Below are positions 21,455-37,500 of a stretch of 64,000 nucleotides of DNA, piece by piece. The stretch is from contig NC_025263.1 of the NCBI RefSeq assembly GCF_000740895.1, forward strand, positions 1,488,001-1,552,000. The letters are read 5' to 3'. The notes beneath the pieces are model-generated. The model had not been told where the DNA came from and made no database searches. It was given only the letters and a program-made list of their open reading frames with translations. The stretch is from Theileria orientalis strain Shintoku. Lineage: Eukaryota > Apicomplexa > Aconoidasida > Piroplasmida > Theileriidae. Both the position numbers and the translations under genes were made by a program. The stretch's first letter is position 1. The number at the start of each line of letters is the position of its first letter.

Positions 21455-21917
21455 ATGGTTCGTGAAGTCAAAACAACAGAAGGTAAAATTTTATATAAAT
21501 AAAGCTATGAATCATTTATTTGTTTAAACCGTCAGTAATTTTTATATTTTAGAATTTGGTAAGGCACTATCCGAAAATCAGGTAGTCGTTGTAGATTTTT
21601 ATGCCGACTGGTGTGGTAAGTCAAAACTAACTGAATTTGGCCAATAAAAATTGTCTAGGACCATGCGTGAGGTTCGCACCAAAGTTCGAAGAACTTGCCG
21701 AAGAGCACCCAAATTTGGTTTTCCTTAAGGTAAACGTGGACACATTACAAGAGTTGGCACAAAAATACGGAGTTACCAGCATACCAGCGTTTAAAATATT
21801 CAAATCAGGACAAGTAGTAGGCGAATTCGTAGGAGCCAACAAAATTTCTCTAAAGTAAGTTAAAAAGAGTTCAAATTGACAATTAACTTTAGGGAGACTA
21901 TCAGAAGGTTAATTTAA
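21455..21917 (+). CDS. TRX: Thioredoxin
   Basis: Four small exons: 21455-21482, 21553-21615, 21659-21854, 21893-21917, with introns of 70, 43 and 38 bp. The protein is 103 residues, standard thioredoxin length. It contains VVVDFYADWCGPC with the CGPC redox pair at residues 30-33, the cis-Pro loop GVTSIPAFKIFKSG, and no targeting peptide, so it is a cytosolic Trx1 type. It reduces protein disulfides and peroxiredoxins using electrons from thioredoxin reductase. An intron splits the codon directly after the first active-site Cys, so the two Cys lie on different exons. It is convergent with the DUF167 gene; the stops are only 80 bp apart. Confidence 0.97.
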
Positions 21918-21997
21918 CTACTGTGTAACGTATATATTACAATTTAGGGTTGAACTTTAAAACTAATCTTATTGATTTAAGTACTTGTTAGTTAAAG

Positions 21998-22558
<561 letters not shown>

Positions 22559-22589
22559 TTAATGTACATTAATGAGTGGAATCACAAGC

Positions 22590-26798
<4,209 letters not shown>

Positions 26799-27363
26799 GA
26801 TTACGTTTAGTCAAAACAATATCTCAGATAGGCAAAGAGAAAAATAAGTTAAAAGTACATAGTGTGTCAAGTATATATCGAAAGATATGGCAATGAGGCC
26901 TCGTATGTATGCATGCAATGAAACCTGAGCGTGTATCCATTAAAATGTCCTACTGGACCCCATCCGAGGCACAAATGGGCCAGTAGTAGAGAGAAAATGA
27001 GCTTATAATTGAGTGTGTGTCGGTTTGGAGTAAATATTTTTTGTAATTTTTGAGAACGGTGGAGATTTAGGGCCGGGCGGATAGTCTGCACACGAACTCA
27101 AGAAAATTAAATATTAAACGGATAGATTAGTATATGTGTGTATGGTGTTAAAGAGCTGGTGAAAATTGACCGAATTTGATCCAAACGACAAAAATAGTGA
27201 GATAAAATGTCTTTTAGGAAGGCTGAGTAGGGATGTTGTGTAGAGTCAAAGTACCCAGTCTATACTGTAAAGTTGTGTGTAAAATTAGAAATGAAAATAT
27301 TTTTTATAAATTTATACCTGCGAATATTAATCTTCCACTGGTATCAACAGCTAAACTGATGTA
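26799..27363. other. Divergent promoter region
   Basis: Lies between the start of the pyrophosphatase-like gene (-) and bL28m (+). A+T-rich with no convincing ORF or repeat. It must contain both promoters, but no motif stands out. Confidence 0.5.
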
Positions 27364-28701
27364 ATGGCCAGATTCCCCTATTTGTTCGGAAAATACTTGC
27401 GTCTAAACGGTACATACATGAATTAATACGTAATTTAAAGTTATTTACACGGCTCATATCATATTTATTCAACTTCTTCAATTTACGCTGATGTGTGTTA
27501 TCAGGCCGATCGCAATGTCGAGGATTTAAGAAGAACAACATACTCCATCCCATCCCCGTTAAGGCGTACGGAAGGCCGCCCTCAGCATCGTCGCAAACCG
27601 GTACGGAGTGCCACGTAACGAAGTTATAGGCCTGTATCATGACGAGGACTACAACTACTACACAAAAGTATCATATTCGCTGAATAAAACGAGGATTAAG
27701 CTCAAGCCGTTCGTGTTTAAAAAGGATTTCGAGTCTAAAATGTTAAACACAACAGTGCCAAACGTGAGAACAACGACAAGCGGTAAGTGAGCGAGAAAAT
27801 GTTACACACAAATACGGACCGATGCAGATAAGTAGATAAATATGCCCAGCTAGTGACAAATTGAAGCAAGTTACCGTGATTCAACAGCGATTCACGCCAT
27901 CACGAGTGCGGGAGGGTTCGACAACTACATTCTGAACACGTCGCCGGAGCACCTGAGGTCGCACATGGGAGAGCAGATGCGGAACGTAATGTACTTCTAC
28001 AAGCAGAACCCAAGTACCACCCTAAATATAAACTACGTGCACAAACGTCTACGACCAACTCAGCTTACCGCCAATGCAACTAGCTACAGGTCGACGTAAT
28101 ACCGCTAATCACCCGTTAACCAAACTAAAGAGTACTTTTAGGCTTCTTCTCCATAGGTGCGCCTTGGAAGGTGTTCTACTCCGAATTCCAACGAGTAAGT
28201 GCAAATAGTAGGCACATGGTAAAGTACGCTCAGAAGGATCCCATGTACTCGCTCTACAAACACATGGTTGGGAAGCAAACGTCAGAGGAACGCAGGAAAA
28301 TGGAAATGAAGAGGTATTCGCCGTTCTATATGCCTCCAGTCCAAAGTAAGTTTTAAGCCAAACCTGTACTGAAGTAAACATATACGCCCATTGGTTTTTG
28401 AACCGCCATGCGGCTACTAGCGTACACCCGTAAACTAATTGATTCACCAGATCTGTTCCCCGAAAGACAGCAGTTTGTCAACGATGATCCAAATGTGAAA
28501 CTGAACATATGGTGGAAAAACGATCCACAATCGTTCAGAAATAGGCTGGGCGCGGGAAGAATGTTCGAAAGAAGTGGCGTTGACATAAACTACGCGGACG
28601 CCTACCGCAAGGGTGAAGGTAGGGGAGGGGGCGGTCCCAGCGGCAAGAGCGTGAGGAGGCGCTCGAAGACGTACAGATACAACGTAACGCGCCCCTATTA
28701 A
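27364..28701 (+). CDS. MRPL28: Mitochondrial ribosomal protein bL28
   Basis: Six exons: 27364-27409, 27505-27600, 27630-27782, 27888-28013, 28157-28345, 28451-28701. All introns (95, 29, 105, 143 and 105 bp) are phase 1. The product has 286 residues. The bL28 core is seen as VSYSLNKTRIKLKPFVF and the following TTSAIHAITSAGGFDNYILNTSPEHLRSHMG, which closely matches the L28m segment with the invariant GGFD-YIL. The N-terminus MARFPYLFGKYLRLN is basic and hydrophobic, fitting mitochondrial import. A long C-terminal extension ends in a Gly/Arg-rich basic tail. It would be part of the mitoribosomal large subunit. It is convergent with the cohesin gene, 104 bp between stops. Confidence 0.82.
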
Positions 28702-28805
28702 TTTTAGTACCCCTTCACGCCCTAACGCTCACGGTTAAGTGCATATGCCTGTGCGTGTATACTACAGTCTAGCGTATTTTAGTTAAAAGTTGATAAATTA
28801 GGATA

Positions 28806-31800
28806 TTATGGTTTAAGTCTCTGAGACGGCACGCAGGAGCTCTTGGGCGGCTCGGCGTCCTCGCCCTCGCTGAGGCTGTCGAACACCGGCTCGTACTCGT
28901 CAACGCCCTGTATGTCGCTCAGGTCAAGTTCGTCGTCCCTGAGTTCAATGGGAGGGATTTTGTTTCTAATGCCAACGCTGGGTGCCAGTGGCTGTTTCAC
29001 GGTGTCCTTGGCGCGTGAAAAATGTGAGTGGGAGTCTGCAAAATCGTCGTCGCCACTGAAGTAACCATCGTCATCGTTCTCCAGCGCGCTTGCATACTCG
29101 TCCGAACTGCCCATGGACCTGAAGCTGAACAACTCAGTATATTCCGGGCCACTGCTGTTGCCTTCGGTGCTCTCGTTTCTGCGACCTAGGTCACCGGATG
29201 CCGTGGTGCTCCTCCTAAGATTGTAACCCACGCCATCGTTTGTTATTAGAAACTCGTTGTCGTCGTTCTCAAAGTTCCCATCTTCGTCCATCGGGGCTCC
29301 GTCGGTGGTGTTATCATTGAATGAGCCGCAATCATCCGGGACCAACGTCGTGTCATCCAAAGTTGACCTCGAGGACACCTTAGTCCTCTTCAATGCCTGC
29401 GACTCCTCTCGTGATGTCGTCGGTACCTGTGACTGTCGAGGCTCCTCTCGTGATGTCGTTGGTTGTCGTGACTGCCTCAATACTGTTTGATGCGCTGATC
29501 CAACTACCGCTGGCGCGTGTGCTAATCCAACTGCAGGCGGCAATTGCGTCGATCCCAACGGTTCTGCCACTAGGGGCCCCTGTGCACTCTTTTCTGTGGT
29601 TCTCGTTGCTTTTGCCCCTTGCTGTATGCTCCTTTCGACGAGCCTGCACAGTCGTTCCACCGCCTTTGCGTCCAAGCTTCTCCTCAGGAACAGCAGGTTG
29701 CTGTTGAAACTCCTGTCATCCATGTCAACGCTCCTTAGTATCCTGGCGATGATCTTAACCACGTTGTATCTGCGTGTGCCCGTGGTTGCGTTCACTCGTA
29801 TGCACCTCAGCAGTCCTTCAATTTCGCCATTGGTCGCCTCTTGCTGTGCAGCTTTTTCTACCGGTTCATTAACCCCTGTTAGTGGCACACCTTCTCCAGC
29901 CCCTGTTACTGTCACACCTCCGTCTGTTGTGCCCTTAGTGGCGGCAGCTACCAGTGCTGACTCTTCAGCTGAACTGCTCCTCACTGACACGTTGCTCACG
30001 GCCATCATCGTCAGGTACCTCAGGAATTTTTCGTTGGACTGGCTCTTGTTGATGTACTGCATCGCGTGGTAGATCGCCTGGTGGTAGCGTTCATTCTGAA
30101 AACTGTTGAACGTGCTCACCACTCTCTCCAGCAGCACGTTTTCTGACAGTTCATACAGCGTGAACATCGTGTGCAGCGTCACCAGGTTGAACAGCCACAG
30201 GTCGAGCCTGTTAAGTATCTCCAGGTACTTCAGGGACGCCTTCCGCAGCCTCTCGACTCCGCCGCAGCTGCTGACCACCAGCGCCACTGACATATTACTG
30301 TTAAACAGTTCCGAGTTCAGCGTCTTGACGCACTGGTAGATCAGGCTTTCCGCTATGTAGACTGGCGTCAGGTGCCTCAAGCACTCCTCATCGAACTCCT
30401 GATCACTACTGCCACTGTACTCACTCTTTAAATCGGCACCCTCTCCCCTATTCGTTGCCATTTCCAACTCACTCACTGAATTTTCCTCCTCCAAATCAAC
30501 TCTCACTTCTTCCGACCCCAGTCTCTCCTCTTTGTAGTTTTTCTGATACGTGTCACTCTCTCCTGCTGCATTCACGTAGTACTTGTAGTTTACACTTATT
30601 CCTCCGTCATTCTCCAAACTCAACGTCCTCTCCTTCCTCTTAAACTGTCCATCTCTACTTTCCTTTCCCTGGCCTCCCTCTCGCGTTCTATATGCTTCCT
30701 CCAGCAGGTGCATAATGCAGCGTTCCAAATGATCCACCACTCCTTCTTCCAGCTTAAGCCCTCCCTTCCTGTGGAGGAACCCTGAGTTTGACAGCTTCAT
30801 TACGTTGAACGCGCTGGAGAGCGCTACAAACATTCTTCTACTTTTTCTACTCGCCTTCGATGTTATACGGGTGCTTCTGTCTCTGTTTTTTGCAGCTTCC
30901 TTCTCCGAGTCTGCCTCTTTATCGTACATATCGCCTACTCTTTCATCCCTGCAACCTCGATTGCTCTCACTCCCTCGCTCATCCTCATACAAATTGGCTG
31001 CATTCAGCATCAGACACAGGAGCTTGTGCCCCAACTCATCCAACCTTTCAAACTGATATTTTCCGTCGCTAACCGTGTTATATATTACATGCTCGTACAC
31101 CAAATAGTACAATATCAAGAGTTCCCAGTACAATCCACTCCTTCTAAACATCCTCACCACTCTGTCCTCCTCATACGTTCCTATTACTTCCGCTGGCTTA
31201 TATTCTTTGATCAAATCCACATCGGCCAGTGGTACCACATCGCCTAGTGTTACCACCTCTTCGTTCCTACTCTTTTCATCCTCATTAACTTGACTGTACT
31301 CTGCGTTTGTCTCCCTACTATTCCTTCTCTTTACACCCCTTTTGATGCTGTTAGACCTAGTCGACTTGTTACTGTTAGACCTAGTCGACTTGTTACTGTT
31401 AGTGCTAGCAATGCTGTTTCTCCTTTTACTAAAACGGTCACTAGTGTTAACAGTGCTGGTGATGTTATTTACATCGCTTAATCTTTCATCCACTCTTTCC
31501 TTCTCCAATAGGTTATAGATCGTCAGTATATCATTCGAGCTCAGTGTTACAAAGTTAAAGGCCGTGAGGAACTGATTCAACGCAAATATTACCAGCTTCA
31601 CGTTCTGCGTTTCCTCTCTAGTGCTCAAACTGTGATTTGTTACCGATTTAGATCCTTTGTATCCACCTACCAACTCATCCTCCCCAAAGCCACTTTCTAT
31701 GTGCTTAACTAACTTTACCACATTGCTTTTAAACACACTGTTGATTTTGGCTTTATACCTTTCGAGACTAGAAATACTCTCCGTTTCACTTCCCACCTCT

Positions 31801-34163
31801 CTACTCCTCTCTGCTCCTGATATCCTCCTCCTTTCTACCTCTAACAAACCACTTCCATCGGTCAGCATACTCGACAGTATGTTTATTGCTTTCGAAGTCA
31901 GATCGGCGTGCTCCAGTATGTAGTTGAGCTTGCTGATGATCAGGTCCGCCAACTTGTGGACTCTCCCTGGCTTATGTTTCAGCAGGTTTCTATATATTCC
32001 AAAGATACAGCTCAAGTTGCTAGTGCTGTTCTTGTTCAACCTGTACACCTCGTGTGAATTTTTTACAAAGTCTTCCATGCTTCTCACTCTTTCCTCCTCG
32101 TGATTCTCAAACGCACTTTCAGCGCCCTCTCGAGCCTTCACTCCCACGTTATCAGTCACCGCCAACAGCACTTGATTGTACACTCCCTGGCACTCTAGTA
32201 CTGTTGCTAACCTGCTGTAGTTTCTGAACTTGATCCCGCTCAGGCTCCAGCTGAAGAAGTCCAATTTCATCAGACTCAAGACCATGTTATTTAAAAACTT
32301 CTTAAAACGCGCTCTCCTTTGATGCTTCGACAACAGCTTACACAGCAGCTTCATCTTCCTAACTTCCTCCTCCTCTTCATCTTTCTGCCCACCTCCATCT
32401 TCCGAGCCCACCCTAGTGTACGTGTACACGTGATTGTTGTATGCCTTATTCTTCTCGTTCATCAGATATCCAAATCTACTCTTTATTTGAGCCAGGTTCA
32501 GGTTAAATGTCACTGTGAATCTATAACTTGGGAAGTGAGTGGACAGGAAAAGCGAGCAGAAATACACGCTATTTCTGTTTATCACACTTTCATACACGAA
32601 ATCGTCGTTAAGCAGCTTCTCCGCCACCTTATTCTTCGTTCTACTCACCTCATCTGCTTCAATTTCATCTGATTTGGAAACAGCCTCTTTCCTTGTAGCA
32701 GAGCCTCCATCGGACTCCCCCTTGTTCTCTTCGTTCAGGAATTTCAGTAGGATAAACTCTATCAGCTCATTCGCCTCCCCTCTGGCATTGGGGTATATGG
32801 CCAGCAACTTGTCGACCACCTTGTGTCCAATTCTTCCTCTGTAGACCAGCAGGTACTTTAGCAGCAGCACCAGGTTTTCGTCCTGGTTGAGTACGAACCT
32901 GCCTACCAACTCCACGTATAAACTATGCTCGTACATTGATGGGTTAATCAGGTAGTGCACAACCATGTAGTATGCTGAGAGCATCCTTATGTCCTGGGAC
33001 ACGTCGAACAGCTTCGACGAGTAGTTTATGGAAAAGGTCGCCTTCACGAAGGACGAGACCACTTTGCACGTCGTGTTCACCAGGGTCAGCCTCTTGTACA
33101 GCTCCAGCGTCGAGCCGCTGAGACTCACTGCGCTCTTTCCCAGGCGCCCTGACATTCTCTTGTCCAACTCCGCCTCCACCTGCAGCTGCTTCTTCAGCAC
33201 CACCTGGTCCTTCCTCAGCGTGTCCAGCTTCGCCAATAGTGACGACACCATCTCGTTGCAGGCCACGCAACTCAGCAGTCTGATCGGCCTGTATGGGCAC
33301 AGGCTCAGCGCCAGCACCCACTGTATCAGCTCGAGCAGGTCCTTGAAGTACTGTGTCTCCGCCTGCAGCACCAGCTCGTTGAAAAACTCGCAGAAGCGCA
33401 CGAAGCCCACGCTTCCCAGGTCTATCATCCAGCCCTCCTTCCCTTCAAGCATCTTCGTCAGGTTCCTAATGCGATAGTTAGACATGTTGTAAAATAGCGA
33501 CGAAATAGAATCACAGTCCTCCGAGTTAATGTTCTTGCCGTAGATCGCCTCGTCTTCGGGGTCCGGCTTATCTCTGTACCTGAGCACGTCCTCGTAGGTC
33601 ACTGAACTCGGCAGACTCAGGTAGCAGTTTCTGAACGAATCCCATCCGAAATTATCCAACGTAATTTCTGAACTAATCGTTCCAGACTGTGAATCTTTTT
33701 TTTCCGAATCTGTGCTCAAGTACCTCCTGTTCACCAAATTCGGTTTAAAGCCTGCACATTCACAAACAAAGCTCAATACTTCCGCTATGGTCACGAACTT
33801 ATCATCAGATGCGAGTGACAGGTATGTTCTCTGAAGGCAGCTTGACAATCTGGCGTGTTTTCTCGCTATAACGATCTGAAACAATCTCGATGTGTTTGGT
33901 GGACTCAATGTGTCGTCCTTAGTTTCACGGTGGACGTCCAACTTTCTCTTTGTTTTTCTTGACACAGAGCCAAGTTTTTTCCTCAGAAGTTTAAAATTAT
34001 ATTTTTTTGTGGTCGAAGACTTAGGCTTACTCACTTTACTTGAAGCTTTAGAAAATAAGTTGTCGCCCAATTCGTAGTCTTCGTCATCAGAATCCTCGGT
34101 AGAATCGGACTCATCGATCATCTCACACACTTCTAGATCTGGCTCAAAAACTCCTTTGGCCAT
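28806..34163 (-). CDS. SCC3: Cohesin subunit Scc3/STAG-like
   Basis: A single exon of 1785 residues. The first about 60 residues are acidic, then a basic patch (KLLRKKLGSVSRKTKRK), then the STAG domain with WDSFRNCYLSLPS, FVRFCEFFNELVLQAETQYF and PYRPIRLLSCVACNEMVSSL, followed by the stromalin conservative region (SSKLFDVSQDIRMLSAYYMV, the counterpart of the family's R-Y-x-D-V-x-x-x-I-R). A helical HEAT-like middle with Ser/Asn insertions follows, then a disordered acidic C-terminus with phosphorylatable Ser. Scc3 binds the Scc1 kleisin and DNA and is needed for sister-chromatid cohesion. The size is larger than human STAG2 because of insertions. A tandem 24-bp repeat (31351-31398) lies in one Ser/Asn/Lys insertion. 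Confidence 0.7.
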   Translation of the reverse strand: MAKGVFEPDLEVCEMIDESDSTEDSDDEDYELGDNLFSKASSKVSKPKSSTTKKYNFKLLRKKLGSVSRKTKRKLDVHRETKDDTLSPPNTSRLFQIVIARKHARLSSCLQRTYLSLASDDKFVTIAEVLSFVCECAGFKPNLVNRRYLSTDSEKKDSQSGTISSEITLDNFGWDSFRNCYLSLPSSVTYEDVLRYRDKPDPEDEAIYGKNINSEDCDSISSLFYNMSNYRIRNLTKMLEGKEGWMIDLGSVGFVRFCEFFNELVLQAETQYFKDLLELIQWVLALSLCPYRPIRLLSCVACNEMVSSLLAKLDTLRKDQVVLKKQLQVEAELDKRMSGRLGKSAVSLSGSTLELYKRLTLVNTTCKVVSSFVKATFSINYSSKLFDVSQDIRMLSAYYMVVHYLINPSMYEHSLYVELVGRFVLNQDENLVLLLKYLLVYRGRIGHKVVDKLLAIYPNARGEANELIEFILLKFLNEENKGESDGGSATRKEAVSKSDEIEADEVSRTKNKVAEKLLNDDFVYESVINRNSVYFCSLFLSTHFPSYRFTVTFNLNLAQIKSRFGYLMNEKNKAYNNHVYTYTRVGSEDGGGQKDEEEEEVRKMKLLCKLLSKHQRRARFKKFLNNMVLSLMKLDFFSWSLSGIKFRNYSRLATVLECQGVYNQVLLAVTDNVGVKAREGAESAFENHEEERVRSMEDFVKNSHEVYRLNKNSTSNLSCIFGIYRNLLKHKPGRVHKLADLIISKLNYILEHADLTSKAINILSSMLTDGSGLLEVERRRISGAERSREVGSETESISSLERYKAKINSVFKSNVVKLVKHIESGFGEDELVGGYKGSKSVTNHSLSTREETQNVKLVIFALNQFLTAFNFVTLSSNDILTIYNLLEKERVDERLSDVNNITSTVNTSDRFSKRRNSIASTNSNKSTRSNSNKSTRSNSIKRGVKRRNSRETNAEYSQVNEDEKSRNEEVVTLGDVVPLADVDLIKEYKPAEVIGTYEEDRVVRMFRRSGLYWELLILYYLVYEHVIYNTVSDGKYQFERLDELGHKLLCLMLNAANLYEDERGSESNRGCRDERVGDMYDKEADSEKEAAKNRDRSTRITSKASRKSRRMFVALSSAFNVMKLSNSGFLHRKGGLKLEEGVVDHLERCIMHLLEEAYRTREGGQGKESRDGQFKRKERTLSLENDGGISVNYKYYVNAAGESDTYQKNYKEERLGSEEVRVDLEEENSVSELEMATNRGEGADLKSEYSGSSDQEFDEECLRHLTPVYIAESLIYQCVKTLNSELFNSNMSVALVVSSCGGVERLRKASLKYLEILNRLDLWLFNLVTLHTMFTLYELSENVLLERVVSTFNSFQNERYHQAIYHAMQYINKSQSNEKFLRYLTMMAVSNVSVRSSSAEESALVAAATKGTTDGGVTVTGAGEGVPLTGVNEPVEKAAQQEATNGEIEGLLRCIRVNATTGTRRYNVVKIIARILRSVDMDDRSFNSNLLFLRRSLDAKAVERLCRLVERSIQQGAKATRTTEKSAQGPLVAEPLGSTQLPPAVGLAHAPAVVGSAHQTVLRQSRQPTTSREEPRQSQVPTTSREESQALKRTKVSSRSTLDDTTLVPDDCGSFNDNTTDGAPMDEDGNFENDDNEFLITNDGVGYNLRRSTTASGDLGRRNESTEGNSSGPEYTELFSFRSMGSSDEYASALENDDDGYFSGDDDFADSHSHFSRAKDTVKQPLAPSVGIRNKIPPIELRDDELDLSDIQGVDEYEPVFDSLSEGEDAEPPKSSCVPSQRLKP
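31351..31398. repeat. 24-bp coding tandem repeat, two units
   Basis: Two identical 24-bp units inside the Scc3-like gene, encoding Ser/Asn/Lys/Thr/Arg-rich octapeptides. Confidence 0.85.
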
Positions 34164-34581
34164 TTTACTAAATTACACAATTTAATCAAACCGAGAGTTA
34201 ATTTTACAGGCGATACGCGCATACATTTAGATAAATATTTAAAATTCTTAATTTAAACATAATATACACTGGAAATAAAATGGATGTGTATTCCACAAAA
34301 TATAATTTGATTTGAAATTGAAATAATTCTTCACTGGTTCCCCATACCTAAACAAGAGAGCAAAAACAACATCATATGACCAAAATTAATTATATTAAAA
34401 CATTTTATATATTTGTATATTATTAGTATTACACACATATTTTAATTTTGGTCTTCTGAGATTGAATTTTTTAATGTAGGTGTGTATTATAAAAAATTCA
34501 ATTAATTATGTTGTATTTCGTCCATTTTAAATTTCAAGTTAGAAAATTTTATATTATATCCTAAGTTTTATCTACTGAAAT
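34164..34581. other. Bidirectional promoter spacer
   Basis: 418 bp between the start codons of Scc3 (-) and AP-1 gamma (+). Very A+T-rich; nothing other than the shared promoter is visible. Confidence 0.5.
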
Positions 34582-37500
34582 ATGAGTGGCTCCGTAAAGG
34601 ATTTGATACGCAATATCCGGGGCTCGAAAACCGCATCAGAAGAAAGATCGGTTTTAGCAAAGGAATGTGCCAAAATTAGGAGTTCATTGAACAGCGATAG
34701 TCTAACATCACGTCGTAGAAACATATCGAAACTGTTGTTTATTAATTTGCTGGGACACCCGACCAATTTTGGACAAGTCGAGTGTATAAAGTTAATAGCG
34801 TCGAGTAAATTTTACGATAAGAGAACAGGATACCTAGCATTGAATTTACTGCTGAACGAGGATTCAGAAGTGCTAATGCTGGCAACAAATTCAATAAAAA
34901 TAGATTTAAATGACCCGAACCCGTACGTAAGAGAGATGGCGCTGAGAGCATTGGCAAACGTGGGAACGAATGAAATGCTGAGAGAGCTGCAGTACGAAAT
35001 AGAAGCTAACATGGCACACAACGTGCCGAACATAAGGAAGAAGGCAACAGTGTGCACAGTGAGGATGCTGAGAAAGGAAGCAAATCGCAATTTGACGCCA
35101 GACAGCATAAGCGTGAGTCTGGCGAGGTCGTACCTGAAGTACATAGAGACCCTGGTGGGAGACTACGACAACGGAGTTAAGCTGGCAGGCTTGTCACTGA
35201 TGTCAGTGATGCTGGACCACTACACAGAAATATGTGACCTAAACCAGTTCTATGAGCTACTGATAAGAGCACTGGCGCAGACGCTGAGTACGAATCAGGC
35301 GAGCTTCGCAGTGACGATACCAGCAGGGTCGGAAACATTCACGCACCAAAGCGTGTTCAACGACCAGGCGCTGGACGACCCGTTCCTGAAGATAAAGCTG
35401 CTGAAGCAGCTGAAGAAGGTGTACCTGAAGCTGACGTCGAGCAGGTCGCAGCAGCCTGCGGGAGGTGGAGAGAGTGGCGGAAATTTACTGGGCGACACCG
35501 CGAGTTTCGACACGAGGCCTCTGAGCTACAGAGAGAAGCTGTACGAGGTAGTGTCGACGATAATCAACTCGGTGAAGTTCGACGGAAACAGGAACTACGC
35601 AATACTGCTGGAGTGCGTGTCGGCAATAGACAGCGACTTCGGAGAAGAAAGGTTCAACGACCTGGGAAAGCTGGTGGTGAAGAAGTTCATGTCAGGAAAG
35701 GACAATAACGTTAAGTACCTGGCGCTGGGAATCATCATGAAGCTGCACAACGTCAACATGGTGCTGGGAGACACGAACTGGACGATAATAGTGCAGTCGC
35801 TGAAGCAGCCGGACATGTCGATAAGGAAGAAGGCGCTGGAAGTGGCACTGAAGGTGGTAAACGGGGCGATTTTGGACCCGCTGCTGAGCTACCTCTACGA
35901 GTACCTGCTCTCTGCGGACGAGGACACGAGGAAGGAGAGCATGTACAGCATATTCAACTGCGTGAAGAAGCACTCGGAAGACGTGGCGTACAAGCTGCAG
36001 GTCTTCGTGAAGATGTTCACAATCGCAGGGAACTCGGTGCAGGACCTCATAATGTTCGAGTTCATAGAGCTGCTGGTCTCGAGCGGAGAGGAGGTGAGAA
36101 GGAGGACGACGCTGGAGCTGCTGAAGGTGCTGCGCCACAACATGGGCCAGTCGGCGCTGGTCAAGTCGTCGCTGTACGCAGTGGGCGAGTACTACGACCT
36201 GCTGTCGCTGGAGGACCTGAAGAACGTGTTCAGCACGCACGTGCCGCTGAGCGCAAGGAGCGGCTCGGGCAGCAGAGTGAACAAGGCGGGCGACTACGCT
36301 GCCACGCCAAGTGCCGAGTACAAGAGCTTCGGGGGATTGAGCGAAGGAGTAGGTGGGATCCGTGGAAGCGCCCACACGAGTGACGCAAGAAACGGGTACG
36401 CAGACGGAACTGGCCTCAGCAAGATGACAAACGAGACGAGCGTGGATCTGCTTCTGGACCTGTCGACGCCGACGAATCGCAACAGCCAGAGCGCCAGGAG
36501 GGACTACGGAACAATATACGAGACGACTGAGGACGACCTGCTCCTTGACGTGTTCTCGCCTGAAAACTCGGCATCCAGCAACAATGAAGTCAATGCAGTC
36601 AACGCAATGAACACAGCACCGACGACTAACACGGGAGAAACGTTCGACCTGTATGACCTGGCAACGCCAAAGGCGAATCTGGACATCACGGGTGTCCTAG
36701 GCGTTGGAGCCGTGGGCGTGAGTGGTGACCTGAACCTGGCCTACTTAGAGAGCCCAGCCAGGGTAGACCACCCAGGAAGTACATCCATACTAAACCACCC
36801 AGGAAGTACATCCAAGAGGATGAATTTGAACGACACTGCGAGTCCAGTGAGGTTGGAAGGTGGCGTCAGTGCGAACAACAGTCAGGACTACGAGTCGATG
36901 CTGGTGGAGTTAATGGAAAACGTAACCATGCGGCTGCTGACCAAAAACCTGCTCAACGAGTGCGAATATCTCATCACGTGCGTGGGCAAGCTGTCGCAAA
37001 AGATGCCGAGGCAGGTGGAGAGTCTCAGGAAGATTCTCAAGAGGTTCAGAAGACACAGCAACCCGGAGCTGCAGCAGAGGTCGTGCGAGCTGGAGATAAT
37101 TCTGAAGGAGAACATAATGTCACTGGCGACCGCAGCAGAGAGGCCACTGTCCGAGCTCTACAACGAGGACGAAGTCGCCAGTGGGTCCGGAGGCGGGAGC
37201 TTGTTAGCGGACGATTTTGCCGACAGCGTTCCCGTTTATGGCAACGAAAATGCCAAGCACAATGTTGGTGATGTTGGTGGTAATTTGGTTCTTGGCAACG
37301 ACAATGCCAGTAATTTTGGTGTTGGTGGTAACTTTGGTGGTGATGTTGCTGATGCCAGTAATGACAGGGTCAGTGACATATTCGACGAGTTCTTCAGCAC
37401 CTCTGACAGCACGAGTACGCAGACACGCGTCACCACAACCAACACCACTACTATTAACATGAACACTGTTAACACCACTACTATTAACACGAGCACTATA